This document shows positions 48,655 to 56,583 of a stretch of 64,000 nt of DNA, in pieces. The number at the start of each line of letters is the position of its first letter. Position 1 is the stretch's first letter. The stretch comes from Evansella cellulosilytica DSM 2522 (GTDB lineage Bacteria > Bacillota > Bacilli > Bacillales > Salisediminibacteriaceae): assembly GCF_000177235.2 (NCBI RefSeq), contig NC_014829.1:2232001-2296000 (forward strand), written 5' to 3'. The notes beneath the pieces are model-generated. The model was not told the origin of the DNA. It saw nothing but the letters and a program-made list of their open reading frames with translations, and did not search any database. The translations under genes were made by a program, and so were the position numbers.

Positions 48655-49130
48655 GATTGTAAATAAATTCCACTAAACTATTAGTAAAATAAACTATACA
48701 ATTATAACGAGGGCAAAAGGGATGTAATTTAATCATGATAAATCTAGCCATTGGGGCGCAGTGGCTAAAATAAAAAAGGATACTGTTCTGCCCTCAGCAG
48801 TATCTAAAACTAAATAAATTTCCACTTTTATTGGGTTTTTTAAACATCAAAATAAACAGCAAATAAACATTGACCAATTTCGACCAATGTGGTATGATTA
48901 TTAATATACCTATTTTTATGCAATCTTAAAAAACCTATCAACTAGATTTATAGGATAATATTATTATTGTCCTCTTAATTTAACTAAATTATACATGGAA
49001 GGAGGATAGTTGTAAAGGGTTATTTATAAAAAAAATTAAAAAGAATTTTAAAGTGGAAAAAAATTTTTTGAAATTGAAGTAGTTACTGTAATAGCGTTAT
49101 CAAGGTAACTACCATGAAGGAGGGAAGTAA
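48655..49130. other. 476-base prophage control region
   Basis: Contains hairpins AGCCA/TGGCT (48748-48768) and GATACTG/CAGTATC (48780-48807), a strong promoter at 48870-48898 and a GTAGTTAC/GTAACTAC stem at 49079-49112 directly before the next gene. The middle part is very A-rich. No ORF with a ribosome site. Confidence 0.55.
48870..48898 (+). promoter_or_regulatory. strong sigma-A promoter with direct repeats in its spacer
   Basis: TTGACC at 48870, a 17-base spacer and TATGAT at 48893. GACCAAT occurs twice (48872 and 48882), ten bases apart, i.e. on the same DNA face, overlapping the -35 box and spacer. This is a plausible repressor operator of the prophage early promoter. Confidence 0.65.
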
Positions 49131-49946
49131 ATGTATTGCGTTATTCAAAAAATAAAAAATAAAAAGCCGAACGATTATGGGGCGCCAAAAGAGCTGATGG
49201 TAGACAATCTTACATATTCTTTTGATGGGTTAACTGTTACAAAATGGGGATATAAATTTTCGCAGGAGAAGTTTGAAAGACCAGTACTTGATGCTTATAA
49301 GATCAGTATCCATAAGTCATACCGTAAAAATGGGAAGGTTAAAAAGAAACAATGGTCAATATGTACAATGAGTTACTATGACCTTCTAGAATACTCACTT
49401 TATGATTGTATGCCTTTTAGTATTAAAGATAAGGCAGAGGATATGGGCATATCAGAAGATGATATTTATGATATGGTTTACGAAAAATTAGATCCGATAG
49501 TAGAACAAGTGACGAAAGAATTTGAACAAACAGAAGAATACAAAACAAAAAAGCGGCATGAAGAGATATTACAAAAGTATAGAGGAATCAAAAAGGAATT
49601 TGAACAGAAGTACGGTGCAGATTCATATGATTTATGCTATGACATATTCGGTGTTCTGAGAGATAAAAACACATTGGATGCTTTGGAGATGCAATATATC
49701 AATAGAGAATATGAAAAAAAGAAATCAGAACAAAGTAGTTACTACGACAATTTCAATAGTAACTACAAACATAATACAAGTGGTTACTTTAACTTCAGCA
49801 CTAGTAGTAACTACACGTTAGAGGAAAAGAAGAAGTTGAAAAAGATATTTAGGTTAGCGTCAAAAAATTTTCATCCAGATGTTGTTGGAGATAGTGGAGA
49901 AATGCAAAAGTTCCTAAACAAACTCAAAGAAGACTGGGGAATCTAA
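49131..49946 (+). CDS. prophage protein with C-terminal J-domain-like segment
   Basis: 271 residues. The N-terminal 110 residues are mixed and unassigned, followed by a charged helix (about 115-200), an Asn/Ser/Tyr-rich stretch (about 203-227) and a C-terminal J-domain-like part (about 228-271) with the HPD motif at 248-250 in ASKNFHPDVVGD. The J-domain seems short, holding only helices II and III. J-domains recruit DnaK-type chaperones; phages use them in replication. It precedes the replication module, which fits. ATG 49131 follows AAGGAGGGAAG. Confidence 0.65.
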   Translation: MYCVIQKIKNKKPNDYGAPKELMVDNLTYSFDGLTVTKWGYKFSQEKFERPVLDAYKISIHKSYRKNGKVKKKQWSICTMSYYDLLEYSLYDCMPFSIKDKAEDMGISEDDIYDMVYEKLDPIVEQVTKEFEQTEEYKTKKRHEEILQKYRGIKKEFEQKYGADSYDLCYDIFGVLRDKNTLDALEMQYINREYEKKKSEQSSYYDNFNSNYKHNTSGYFNFSTSSNYTLEEKKKLKKIFRLASKNFHPDVVGDSGEMQKFLNKLKEDWGI

Positions 49947-49960
49947 AGGGAGGTGAGAGG

Positions 49961-50146
49961 ATGAATAAAAACGATTTTCTGTTTTGTTACGACAAAAGGT
50001 TAGCTGATTTTATTCGATTACATAATATTGAACCAATTACAATTGCTAAAAATCCTAAAACTGAAGCAACTTTCTCCATGTTCGTACAATCAGAATGTTT
50101 GTCGAAAATAATCCAACAATTCAAAGCTCATAAACAGGGGTGTTAA
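49961..50146 (+). CDS. DUF5659-like small phage protein
   Basis: 61 residues. The pattern FLFCYDKRLADFI, then NPKTEATFSMFVQS matches DUF5659, small phage and plasmid proteins in Firmicutes with unknown role. ATG 49961 follows GGGAGGTGAGAGG. It begins 14 bases after the J-domain gene. Its last codons overlap the first of the 37-bp palindromic repeats. Confidence 0.65.
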   Translation: MNKNDFLFCYDKRLADFIRLHNIEPITIAKNPKTEATFSMFVQSECLSKIIQQFKAHKQGC

Positions 50147-50302
50147 ATTCATTCCTAAATAGAGTGAAAATAACACTAGTGTCAAAATTATTCCGAATAG
50201 GGGAGAAATTAACACTAGGGGGTGTCATAAAAATTCCAAATTGGAATGAAAATGACACTGGTGGGGTGTTATAGATATTCCAAATCGGGGAGAAAATTGC
50301 AC
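50140..50302. repeat. four 37-bp palindromic repeats (possible iterons or origin)
   Basis: Units start at 50140, 50179, 50222 and 50266, each exactly 37 bases long. All begin GTGTYA, end in a matching ACAC element (AACAC, GACAC or GCAC), and carry ATTCC at unit position 12-16 with a GGGGA or GGAAT partner. Unit 3 has an additional perfect dyad ATTCCAAATTGGAAT. Spacers are 2, 6 and 7 bases. The A/T-rich 50303-50422 follows, then the gene at 50435. The layout fits a replication origin or a multi-operator control site. Confidence 0.8.
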
Positions 50303-50434
50303 AGTAATACATAGAATACATGAATACAGATAAAACATACTATACATACAAGCGTAAAGGTAAGTGAGTAGTGGTTTGATTTATTTTTTGTTTTTTAAAT
50401 TTAAACTTTAATCTAAACAATAGGAGGATAAAAT

Positions 50435-51952
50435 GTGTTAACTAAAAACTTTACATCTAAACAATATGTTCCAGTATTTAATTGCTTTTTTAATGAAGAT
50501 AGTAAATTCAATTTAAATGAATGTGAGTTGTTCTTGTATTCATCCATTTACACTCAGAGGATGTACGATGATTCGGTTAGGGTAAATGCAGATTTATTAA
50601 ATCAATTTATCCATGTTCGATATTACAAGTATGATAAGGATAATATCAAAAAAGTTAAGGAAACATTAGAATCCTTGATCAATAAGCAAGTATTAATTTT
50701 ACATAATGAAGTAAAAGAAATCAAAAATAATACCATGTTAGAGGTTGGCCTTAACATTAACGAATTATCCAATGATGGAATGGATGAAAAAAAGGAAGGT
50801 ATGAGAAATTATTCTTCTATTACATATGAACAGTTTTTAAAGGTTACTAGTATTAGAGATTACTATATTTATTGTGTTGCTGCTAGGTGGAGAAAAGGTT
50901 TTATTTGTTCTTATGCAAGGTGGGGAGAAATCCTTAGTGTTAATGAGCGTTCTGCCAAAAGGATAATAAAAGATGCTGTGACCAGGGGAATCATTTACAA
51001 AAATACTGGTGATTACAAGGATAGTAAGGTAGATGGACGTGAACAGAAAAAACAGGATGAAAATGTTTATCGTATATTACCATTTACAAGTGATGAGAAA
51101 ACGAAGGAGCAAAAGAAGGTTGAGCATAAAGTAACTACAGACGAACACATTCAAGAGAAAGTAAATGAAGCTGCTATTGATTCGATTGGAAGTGATGAGG
51201 ATTTTAATGAGGAAATGCAAGATGTAATTGAAAGGTTTAAGACTTATAAGGTTGATGGTGAAAATTATTTCCCTACTGACTTTGAATGGTACTACTATGT
51301 TGAAGCTAAATACGCTATTCAAAAGAAAACAGCCACAAAGCAACAAAGAGAACTGTTTGAAGTAGGAGAAAAAAGGAAAAACGCTCTATACAAAAATGAA
51401 AAATCACAATACCATACTAAAAAGTTGATTGATGAAGCGAGAGATCAGTTTGAACATAATTTTAAAAAAGAATTAGTTAGAAATGCTACAAATGCAGTTT
51501 TATTGAAATCTGATGAAATTGTTGCAGTTAATGCCAATAACATTGATCAGATAAATGTAGAAGACGTTAAATCAATTTTTTACTCTAACGGTAAGGGTAA
51601 TCATTTGAATTGCCAAAAGTCTTTAGAAAGCTTTCAATTGATGAACATGAAGAATGAGTACATAGACAATCCTAAAGTTGTAATGGGTGTGTGGGGTAGT
51701 TATAAACAATACGTTAGAGATGGTATTTCATTAGACTTTAACAAAGTAAATTACCAAATAAAAGATAACGTGATTAAGGAAATTTATCCTAATTTTACGG
51801 ATGAAGCGAAGGGATTTAGTAATAAAATTAAAGAGGCTCAAAGGAAGCGTGATTTAAATAAACAAAAAGAAGAAGAAAGTAAAGTTCCTGTTGGTGAAAT
51901 ACTAGATGATGCAGATTTACTAAATCAAATGTATGGCCCAGATGATTTTTAG
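50435..51952 (+). CDS. probable prophage replication protein
   Basis: 505 residues, soluble and lysine-rich. Residues about 25-90 and 155-190 look like winged-helix DNA-binding units (for example GEILSVNERSAKRIIKDAV); the rest is helical and charged, ending in an acidic tail. I do not recognise a named family, but size, DNA-binding look and position just behind an array of 37-bp palindromes suggest an initiator. The start is GTG 50435 behind AGGAGGAT; the overlapping ATG 50433 would stop after two codons. Confidence 0.55.
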   Translation: MLTKNFTSKQYVPVFNCFFNEDSKFNLNECELFLYSSIYTQRMYDDSVRVNADLLNQFIHVRYYKYDKDNIKKVKETLESLINKQVLILHNEVKEIKNNTMLEVGLNINELSNDGMDEKKEGMRNYSSITYEQFLKVTSIRDYYIYCVAARWRKGFICSYARWGEILSVNERSAKRIIKDAVTRGIIYKNTGDYKDSKVDGREQKKQDENVYRILPFTSDEKTKEQKKVEHKVTTDEHIQEKVNEAAIDSIGSDEDFNEEMQDVIERFKTYKVDGENYFPTDFEWYYYVEAKYAIQKKTATKQQRELFEVGEKRKNALYKNEKSQYHTKKLIDEARDQFEHNFKKELVRNATNAVLLKSDEIVAVNANNIDQINVEDVKSIFYSNGKGNHLNCQKSLESFQLMNMKNEYIDNPKVVMGVWGSYKQYVRDGISLDFNKVNYQIKDNVIKEIYPNFTDEAKGFSNKIKEAQRKRDLNKQKEEESKVPVGEILDDADLLNQMYGPDDF

Positions 51953-51968
51953 AAGTCGTGTTTTACGA

Positions 51969-51997
51969 CAACAGAGGTTCAAGATGCAACTCTGTTG
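51969..51997 (+). terminator. hairpin between the replication and sigma-like genes
   Basis: CAACAGAG and CTCTGTTG arms with a 13-base loop; there is no T-run, so it may be a processing or attenuation site rather than a full terminator. Confidence 0.4.
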
Positions 51998-52060
51998 GGA
52001 TAGTCAATAAAGAATTGTTAATGAGATTTAGTCTTTAAAATAAAAAAGAGGAGTGGTTGA

Positions 52061-53170
52061 ATGGAACAAACGTTTAAAAATTTAAAGGATTATATTGTAG
52101 CTTATAAGAATGGTGATGAATTTGTATTAGATCAATTAATTGGCAAAAGATTTGTAAAAGAAAAAAACAACCAGGGTAAATATGACAGTATACGTTATTT
52201 AAAATTTAATGATAACAAGTTAAATCATTTATATAACAACATTTTAAACGAGTTTAGGGCAATTGATCCAAAAATTTTAGATGAATACATATTGAATGTG
52301 GTTTATAAAATGATTGAGTCCACCGACATAACAAAAACTCCAGCTCAAATTGTAACGTATTTTGAAAAGAATTTTAGGTTGCGAGTAATGGATGAAATTA
52401 ATAATGCCAATGAAAAAGTTGATACTGTTAGAGAGCGAAAAGGTCAATGTCTAGAAGATGATGCGGAAATATCACATTATGATGACTTCCAATTTGATGT
52501 GTGGAAAAAGAATGAATCTAGTCAGTATCAAGATTTTATTGATCATGTTGGTGGTATAGAAAAGCTTTTAACAAAAACACAATATAAGATTTATGCACTA
52601 AAACATGACCAATTACTAACTCAGGGAAAGATTGCAGATGACTTGGGAATGTCACAAGAAAATATTAGTAAACAGTTTACACGAATCAGTAATATTATCA
52701 AAAAGGAATGGATTGCATTTAAAATTATAAATGCTTTAAAAGGTAATAACGAGACATATAGCACAATACTAAAATACCTTGAGATGATTGATAACATAAC
52801 TGATTATACATATAGCGATTATCAAGTTGATAATACTTTTGATTTTTACACATATACCATAAACTTTTTGAAGAAACACTATAAGGAAAAATACGATAAC
52901 GACCAAAACTATACATATGGAGACTTTAAGGAGATGCAAAGTAACAAAGAAGACATATCCGATACCATAATAGACATACTGTTTGACAACTTAAATCAAA
53001 AGTCATCTAATATACTACTGGACGAAATGAAAGGTGTTAAACGATTTTTAAGGCAGCGAGAAAAAGATGCTTTTGTCAACCAGGTTAATAAAGCTTTAAG
53101 ACAACATGTAGACTATGTAAAAGAGAATATTAATACATATTGTGTTACAGTATCAAAAATTGGTCAATAA
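52061..53170 (+). CDS. sigma-70-like factor or transcription regulator of the prophage
   Basis: 369 residues. Residues about 175-220 (LLTKTQYKIYALKHDQLLTQGKIADDLGMSQENISK and following) form a sigma region 4-like helix-turn-helix. The preceding 30-130 region has sigma region 2-like helices, in a diverged form. The C-terminal 150 residues are extra and unassigned, rich in tyrosine and asparagine. Phages often encode such factors to switch on late genes, which lie downstream. ATG 52061 follows GAGGAG. A terminator follows at 53247. Confidence 0.6.
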   Translation: MEQTFKNLKDYIVAYKNGDEFVLDQLIGKRFVKEKNNQGKYDSIRYLKFNDNKLNHLYNNILNEFRAIDPKILDEYILNVVYKMIESTDITKTPAQIVTYFEKNFRLRVMDEINNANEKVDTVRERKGQCLEDDAEISHYDDFQFDVWKKNESSQYQDFIDHVGGIEKLLTKTQYKIYALKHDQLLTQGKIADDLGMSQENISKQFTRISNIIKKEWIAFKIINALKGNNETYSTILKYLEMIDNITDYTYSDYQVDNTFDFYTYTINFLKKHYKEKYDNDQNYTYGDFKEMQSNKEDISDTIIDILFDNLNQKSSNILLDEMKGVKRFLRQREKDAFVNQVNKALRQHVDYVKENINTYCVTVSKIGQ

Positions 53171-53246
53171 TATTAAGTTATAGGTTATAAATGGAGTGAC
53201 TTATATTATGTAGGAGGGTAAATCTCTCCTACTCTCATTCCTCTTT

Positions 53247-53275
53247 AGATCGTCACTAGTTGGCGGTCTTTTTTA
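53247..53275 (+). terminator. terminator after the sigma-like gene
   Basis: GATCGTCA and TGGCGGTC arms, then TTTTTT. A second stem GTAGGAG/CTCCTAC lies just before it (53210-53232). Confidence 0.75.
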
Positions 53276-53336
53276 TTGGGATGATAGTAATAAACAATAA
53301 CCTTAAAAGGTGGTGGTGAAAGGTAGGGATAGAAAG

Positions 53337-53498
53337 ATGAATAAACTGTATGAATATCGAGTGTTGAGACGGCTTTCACAGAAAAGTGTCTCGAAGGAGC
53401 TAGGGATTAGTCAGCCATTTTTGAGCATGTTGGAAACTGGTGCTAAAAAGCCTTCAAGAGAAATGTTCGATAAGATTGAGAAATTAATAAAAGGTTAA
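53337..53498 (+). CDS. XRE/Cro-type helix-turn-helix regulator
   Basis: 53 residues. The five-helix XRE fold is complete in minimal form: RVLRRLSQKSVSKELGISQPFLSMLETGAKKPS contains the recognition helix. It has no dimerisation domain and is one of the smallest Cro-like forms. It probably binds an operator inside the prophage. ATG 53337 with GGTAGGGA upstream is used; an earlier GTG at 53310 sits inside a GGTGGTG stretch. Confidence 0.75.
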   Translation: MNKLYEYRVLRRLSQKSVSKELGISQPFLSMLETGAKKPSREMFDKIEKLIKG

Positions 53499-53710
53499 GC
53501 CCTTTTAATATAGAACAGATAAAGATCCATGGTGAGAGGCTTGGATAATGATGTGAGAGATATTAGTCGCTTATTAAGTTGAAGACGATTATCTGCTCAC
53601 ACTTTTTATTTTTAGTTGTAAAAGTAATTAAATACATACTTATCCAGAATGAATTATAACACCAAATATTATAGGATGCAAGTTTTTAAAAAAATGAGAG
53701 GAATGAGATT

Positions 53711-54304
53711 ATGATTTCAAAAGAAATATTAGATAATACAGCTCCATTGCCTGAGTTTGATCAGCATTACAGAGTAGACCTAGAAAAAGGGCGTATTTAC
53801 AGTTTAGTTACTAAAAGATGGCTAGGGGAAAAAGCACAAGGGATTAGGAAAAATGAGTATAAAATGACTACTCTTAAGCGAAATGACGGATATAATATTA
53901 GAATGTATGTTCACGAAGTGGTTTATTCAGCTGGTTCACAACAAACAAAAAGTGAATGGAGAGAAAAATCATTTACTACTGATAAAGATGGTAAATTAAT
54001 TCCCTTCCCATTAACTGTAAATCATAAAAACAGGAATAAGCACGATAACGCATATTCTAATTTAATTTTATGTCCACATAAGCAGCAATTTACACCAGAT
54101 GTAATTGAGGATATAGTGAGTAAGCGAAAACGATTGACTAAAGATGAAGTCATAATGATCCGTCAAGAGTTTTTAGAATGGGAAGGAACTAAGACAGATT
54201 TTTGCCTAATGATGAAAGACATTGTTGGTGTTTCTTTTAATACAATCGAATCTATTATAAATTATAAATCACATAAGAATGTAAAGTTAGAAGGTGATGA
54301 GTAA
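53711..54304 (+). CDS. HNH endonuclease (homing-type)
   Basis: 197 residues. An N-terminal part of the NUMOD/AP2 style (RVDLEKGRIYSLVTKRWLG, KMTTLKRNDGYNIRMYVHEVVY) is followed by the HNH-type core TVNHKNRNKHDNAYSNLIL (about 107-125). The C-terminus has an HTH-like segment that may guide DNA binding. Such genes are free-standing homing endonucleases in phages. ATG 53711 follows AGAGGAATGAG. Its stop overlaps the next gene by one base. It may be passenger DNA rather than a functional phage gene. Confidence 0.7.
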   Translation: MISKEILDNTAPLPEFDQHYRVDLEKGRIYSLVTKRWLGEKAQGIRKNEYKMTTLKRNDGYNIRMYVHEVVYSAGSQQTKSEWREKSFTTDKDGKLIPFPLTVNHKNRNKHDNAYSNLILCPHKQQFTPDVIEDIVSKRKRLTKDEVIMIRQEFLEWEGTKTDFCLMMKDIVGVSFNTIESIINYKSHKNVKLEGDE

Positions 54305-54588
54305 TGGAATACATATTGCAACGCAAGAGTGTTGATTGTTGGTATGATGTGATCACTACGAGCGATGAAACTGAAATACATAACAAAGTAAGACAATTAA
54401 TGGATACTGGATATAGTCATAAGTCAATAAGATTAATTGCTGAAGTACCGATGGAAATACATAGAGATATTACGGTTAATATTGATGGATTAGCTACTGA
54501 TTGGGAAGTAACTAATCATAAATCACGGGATGGATTAAAGTGTCCTGAGTGTGATGGGCCTGTAATGCAGGAGTCTGTTAAAAGATAA
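54304..54588 (+). CDS. small phage protein with a C-terminal CPEC motif
   Basis: 94 residues. The N-terminal 60 residues are mixed (MEYILQRKSVDCWYDVITTS); the end has CPECDGPVM, one half of a zinc ribbon. Translation is coupled to the HNH gene through a one-base overlap (TAATG). Family not recognised. Confidence 0.55.
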   Translation: MEYILQRKSVDCWYDVITTSDETEIHNKVRQLMDTGYSHKSIRLIAEVPMEIHRDITVNIDGLATDWEVTNHKSRDGLKCPECDGPVMQESVKR

Positions 54589-54866
54589 TACATAATAACA
54601 ACCTATTAGCGTGACGGTCAGTTAAGTAGTTTCAAAAAACATTACATATTGTACTTTTGAGTCACTTGCCCTCGATAAGTGACTCCGATATTATTTCGGA
54701 GTCTATAATTGTTACACGGCTCATTCCTCATTCATTCTTGGGTGGGGAATCGAGCCCACAATACATCTTAATACACATCCACAAATTATACTAATTTTTT
54801 ACATCTTTCCTACTAATCTACCATCAATTGTTGTATAATTTTGGTAGATTGGAGGTGAGAGAATAA
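54589..54866. other. leader region of the MazF-like gene with stacked hairpins
   Basis: Two adjoining stems, GAGTCACTT/AAGTGACTC (54659-54685) and CTCCGA/TCGGAG (54683-54701), are followed by TATAAT-like sequence. A tRNA T-arm-like piece on the minus strand (near 54750-54768) is not part of a complete tRNA. No gene. Confidence 0.5.
54815..54850 (+). promoter_or_regulatory. promoter -10 box inside a perfect inverted repeat
   Basis: AATCTACCA (54815) and TGGTAGATT (54842) flank TATAAT (54834). The same -10 context TGTATAATTxTGGTAG occurs before the gene at 55871. It is likely the operator-promoter of the MazF-like gene. Confidence 0.55.
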
Positions 54867-55589
54867 ATGGTATATATTAATACAAATAGTCAGGAAGCAA
54901 CTAATGCTACCACAATAAAAATTCTGAATCAGCTTCATAAGTCAGTAATGATGAAAGATAAAGATACTACTCGAAAATTACTATTTTGGTTAAACACATG
55001 GAGCACAGACTATCTGAGAAATGAAAATAATTTTAATTATCAAGAGCTACTTTCTTATAAAAGGGGAATGGTTGTCAAAGCTGACTTTGGATTTAAAGTT
55101 GGAAGCGAACAAGGTGGTTTACATTATGCACTAATAATTGAAAATGAGAATTCTAAATCGAATAAGACAGTTACAGTAATACCTCTTGGATCATTGCCTG
55201 ATAATAAAACTCCAGAAGACATCGATCAAAAATATGAAGTGTTTTTAGGATATTCTTTATTTAAAGAAGATATACAAAAAAGCCAATCGACTTTAAGCAA
55301 AAAGACATCTTTAATAAGAAAATTGAGTGATGAGGGTAAAAATACAGATAAGGTTCAAAAAGATATTGATAAACTAAGCAAGAAAATTAAGGATTATCAA
55401 AAAGGGACAGTAGCAATTCTTAGTCAAATATGTGCTTTAAGTAAAATTAGAATTCATACCCCTAAAGATTCTGGAGATGAGTTGTATAATTTTAGATTAG
55501 ATAATAAATACTTAGATGAAATTGATAATAAACTATTAGAACTTTATACTAATAAAGAATCTATAGTAAAATCATTGACATCCAAGTAA
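54867..55589 (+). CDS. large MazF/PemK-like toxin family protein
   Basis: 240 residues, about twice the size of MazF. The MazF/PemK core is split: residues 66-112 have KRGMVVKADFGFKVGSEQGG and LHYALIIEN with the GS-rich active-site loop, and 179-198 have GTVAILSQICALSKIRI, the closing strand and helix. Between them (133-178) is a charged coiled-coil insertion, and a 60-residue helical N-terminal extension precedes the core. MazF-fold proteins cut RNA. No antitoxin gene is adjacent. Hairpin-rich stretches lie on both sides. ATG 54867 follows GGAGGTGAGAG. Confidence 0.7.
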   Translation: MVYINTNSQEATNATTIKILNQLHKSVMMKDKDTTRKLLFWLNTWSTDYLRNENNFNYQELLSYKRGMVVKADFGFKVGSEQGGLHYALIIENENSKSNKTVTVIPLGSLPDNKTPEDIDQKYEVFLGYSLFKEDIQKSQSTLSKKTSLIRKLSDEGKNTDKVQKDIDKLSKKIKDYQKGTVAILSQICALSKIRIHTPKDSGDELYNFRLDNKYLDEIDNKLLELYTNKESIVKSLTSK

Positions 55590-55615
55590 ATAAGTATTAA
55601 TATTAAGTTAACTAA

Positions 55616-55740
55616 AAACTATCCCCTTGCGGGCTCCGATAAAATTATCGGACAAATATACTAATCCCTTTACGGGCGACCTAAAATATTATAGGTCTAA
55701 ATTGATCAAGACCTCTCATTAACTTGTGAGGTCTTTTTCG
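55616..55740 (+). ncRNA. structured element with two similar double-hairpin units and a terminator
   Basis: Unit 1 (55620-55660) has CCC-CTTGC-GGG followed by TCCGAT/ATCGGA. Unit 2 (55661-55705) has CCC-TTTAC-GGG followed by GACCTA/TAGGTC. Both units have the same order, spacing and ACTA(A)TCCC start. A terminator GACCTC/GAGGTCTTTTT follows (55708-55739). The stems differ in sequence but keep pairing, which suggests RNA structure. Either it is the 3' UTR of the MazF-like gene or a separate small RNA. Confidence 0.5.
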
Positions 55741-55753
55741 TTGTGGAATGAGA

Positions 55754-55787
55754 AAACACCTATCACTTGGAAAGGTGTTTGTTTTGT
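55754..55787 (+). terminator. second terminator behind the MazF-like locus
   Basis: AAACACCT and AGGTGTTT arms followed by GTTTTG. Confidence 0.7.
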
Positions 55788-55831
55788 GTTATAGACAAAA
55801 ATTAACAATTTATTCACCTTATCTTGTCCTA

Positions 55832-55853
55832 ACTACTGTATAATTATGGTAGT
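55832..55853 (+). promoter_or_regulatory. promoter -10 box in an inverted repeat
   Basis: ACTAC (55832) and GTAGT (55849) flank TATAAT (55839). The -10 surroundings match those at 54834. Confidence 0.5.
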
Positions 55854-55870
55854 GGGAGGAGGTGGATGAA

Positions 55871-56113
55871 ATGGAAGAGTATTTAATTACTTATCACTTT
55901 GAAAATGGTAAAACTATTGGAGAATTTGTATCTGACGAAGACAAAGAAAGAGTTATGTACGGAGTTCCAGACAGTGGTTGGAGAGAATTTGAGTATGAAG
56001 GTGTTCTTTATAAGGTTAATTTAGATCAAGTTGCGTATGTGTCTGTTAGTGTAAAACCAGTAAGAAGAAAAGCTACAGCAACAAGTATAAGAAAATCAGA
56101 TTTAGGACTTTAA
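55871..56113 (+). CDS. uncharacterised 80-residue phage protein
   Basis: Small, beta-rich looking protein with the segments YLITYHFENGKTIGEFV and WREFEYEGVLYKVNLD and a basic tail (KPVRRKATATSIRKSD). It may bind nucleic acid through the tail, which is inference. ATG 55871 lies just behind GGAGGAGGTGG; a GTG at 55862 lies inside the ribosome site. It has its own promoter and terminator. Family not recognised. Confidence 0.65.
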   Translation: MEEYLITYHFENGKTIGEFVSDEDKERVMYGVPDSGWREFEYEGVLYKVNLDQVAYVSVSVKPVRRKATATSIRKSDLGL

Positions 56114-56141
56114 GCATTCCATTTTGGAGTGCTTTTTTCTT
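56113..56141 (+). terminator. short terminator
   Basis: AGCATTCC and GGAGTGCT arms, then TTTTTTCTTTTG, overlapping the stop codon of the preceding gene by one base. Confidence 0.8.
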
Positions 56142-56252
56142 TTGTTTGAAGGGATAGGTAAACCACCAGAAAATCGTCACAAATTGTCTACATATTAGAA
56201 TAAATTTCCATCTAAAAATGATGTATTTTAAAATTAGATGGGAGTGGATTAA

Positions 56253-56495
56253 ATGACTAATGACAATTTATTGGATTTTGAAGAGGTTTTTGAGTATAAG
56301 AAAATAGAAAATGCAAGAAAACAATTACCGGAAGCTGAGCGAGAATTTTATCAGTATTTCCTTCAGGCAAACATAGATTTTGCAGTATTTCCATTTGAGA
56401 GAGTTGCAGAACGTTATGGGTTATCAGTTGAAGAAGTAAGAGATAAGGTAATCGAAATTGAAAAGAAGATCAACGACATTGCTGCTCAATTATGA
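56253..56495 (+). CDS. uncharacterised 80-residue helical phage protein
   Basis: Acidic, fully helical protein with FPFERVAERYGLSVEEVRDKVIEIEK, which resembles a short helix-turn-helix without being a clear match. ATG 56253 follows GATGGGAGTGG. A terminator hairpin overlaps its last codons. Family not recognised. Confidence 0.65.
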   Translation: MTNDNLLDFEEVFEYKKIENARKQLPEAEREFYQYFLQANIDFAVFPFERVAERYGLSVEEVRDKVIEIEKKINDIAAQL

Positions 56496-56507
56496 GTGGC
56501 TTTTTTG
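56477..56507 (+). terminator. terminator overlapping a gene end
   Basis: GCTGCTC and GAGTGGC arms followed by TTTTTT; the left arm lies inside the coding region. Confidence 0.65.
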
Positions 56508-56583
56508 TTTGTCAAAAAAAGACAATTTACAAGAACGAATGTTCGTGATATGCTTGTTTCATAATATGGAAGGAGTTGGTATT

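Noticed and set aside
54745-54775. tRNA-like T-arm on the minus strand (GTGGGCTCGATT...)
   Set aside because: Only a T-arm-like piece; no acceptor, anticodon arm or CCA end, and one stem position mismatches.
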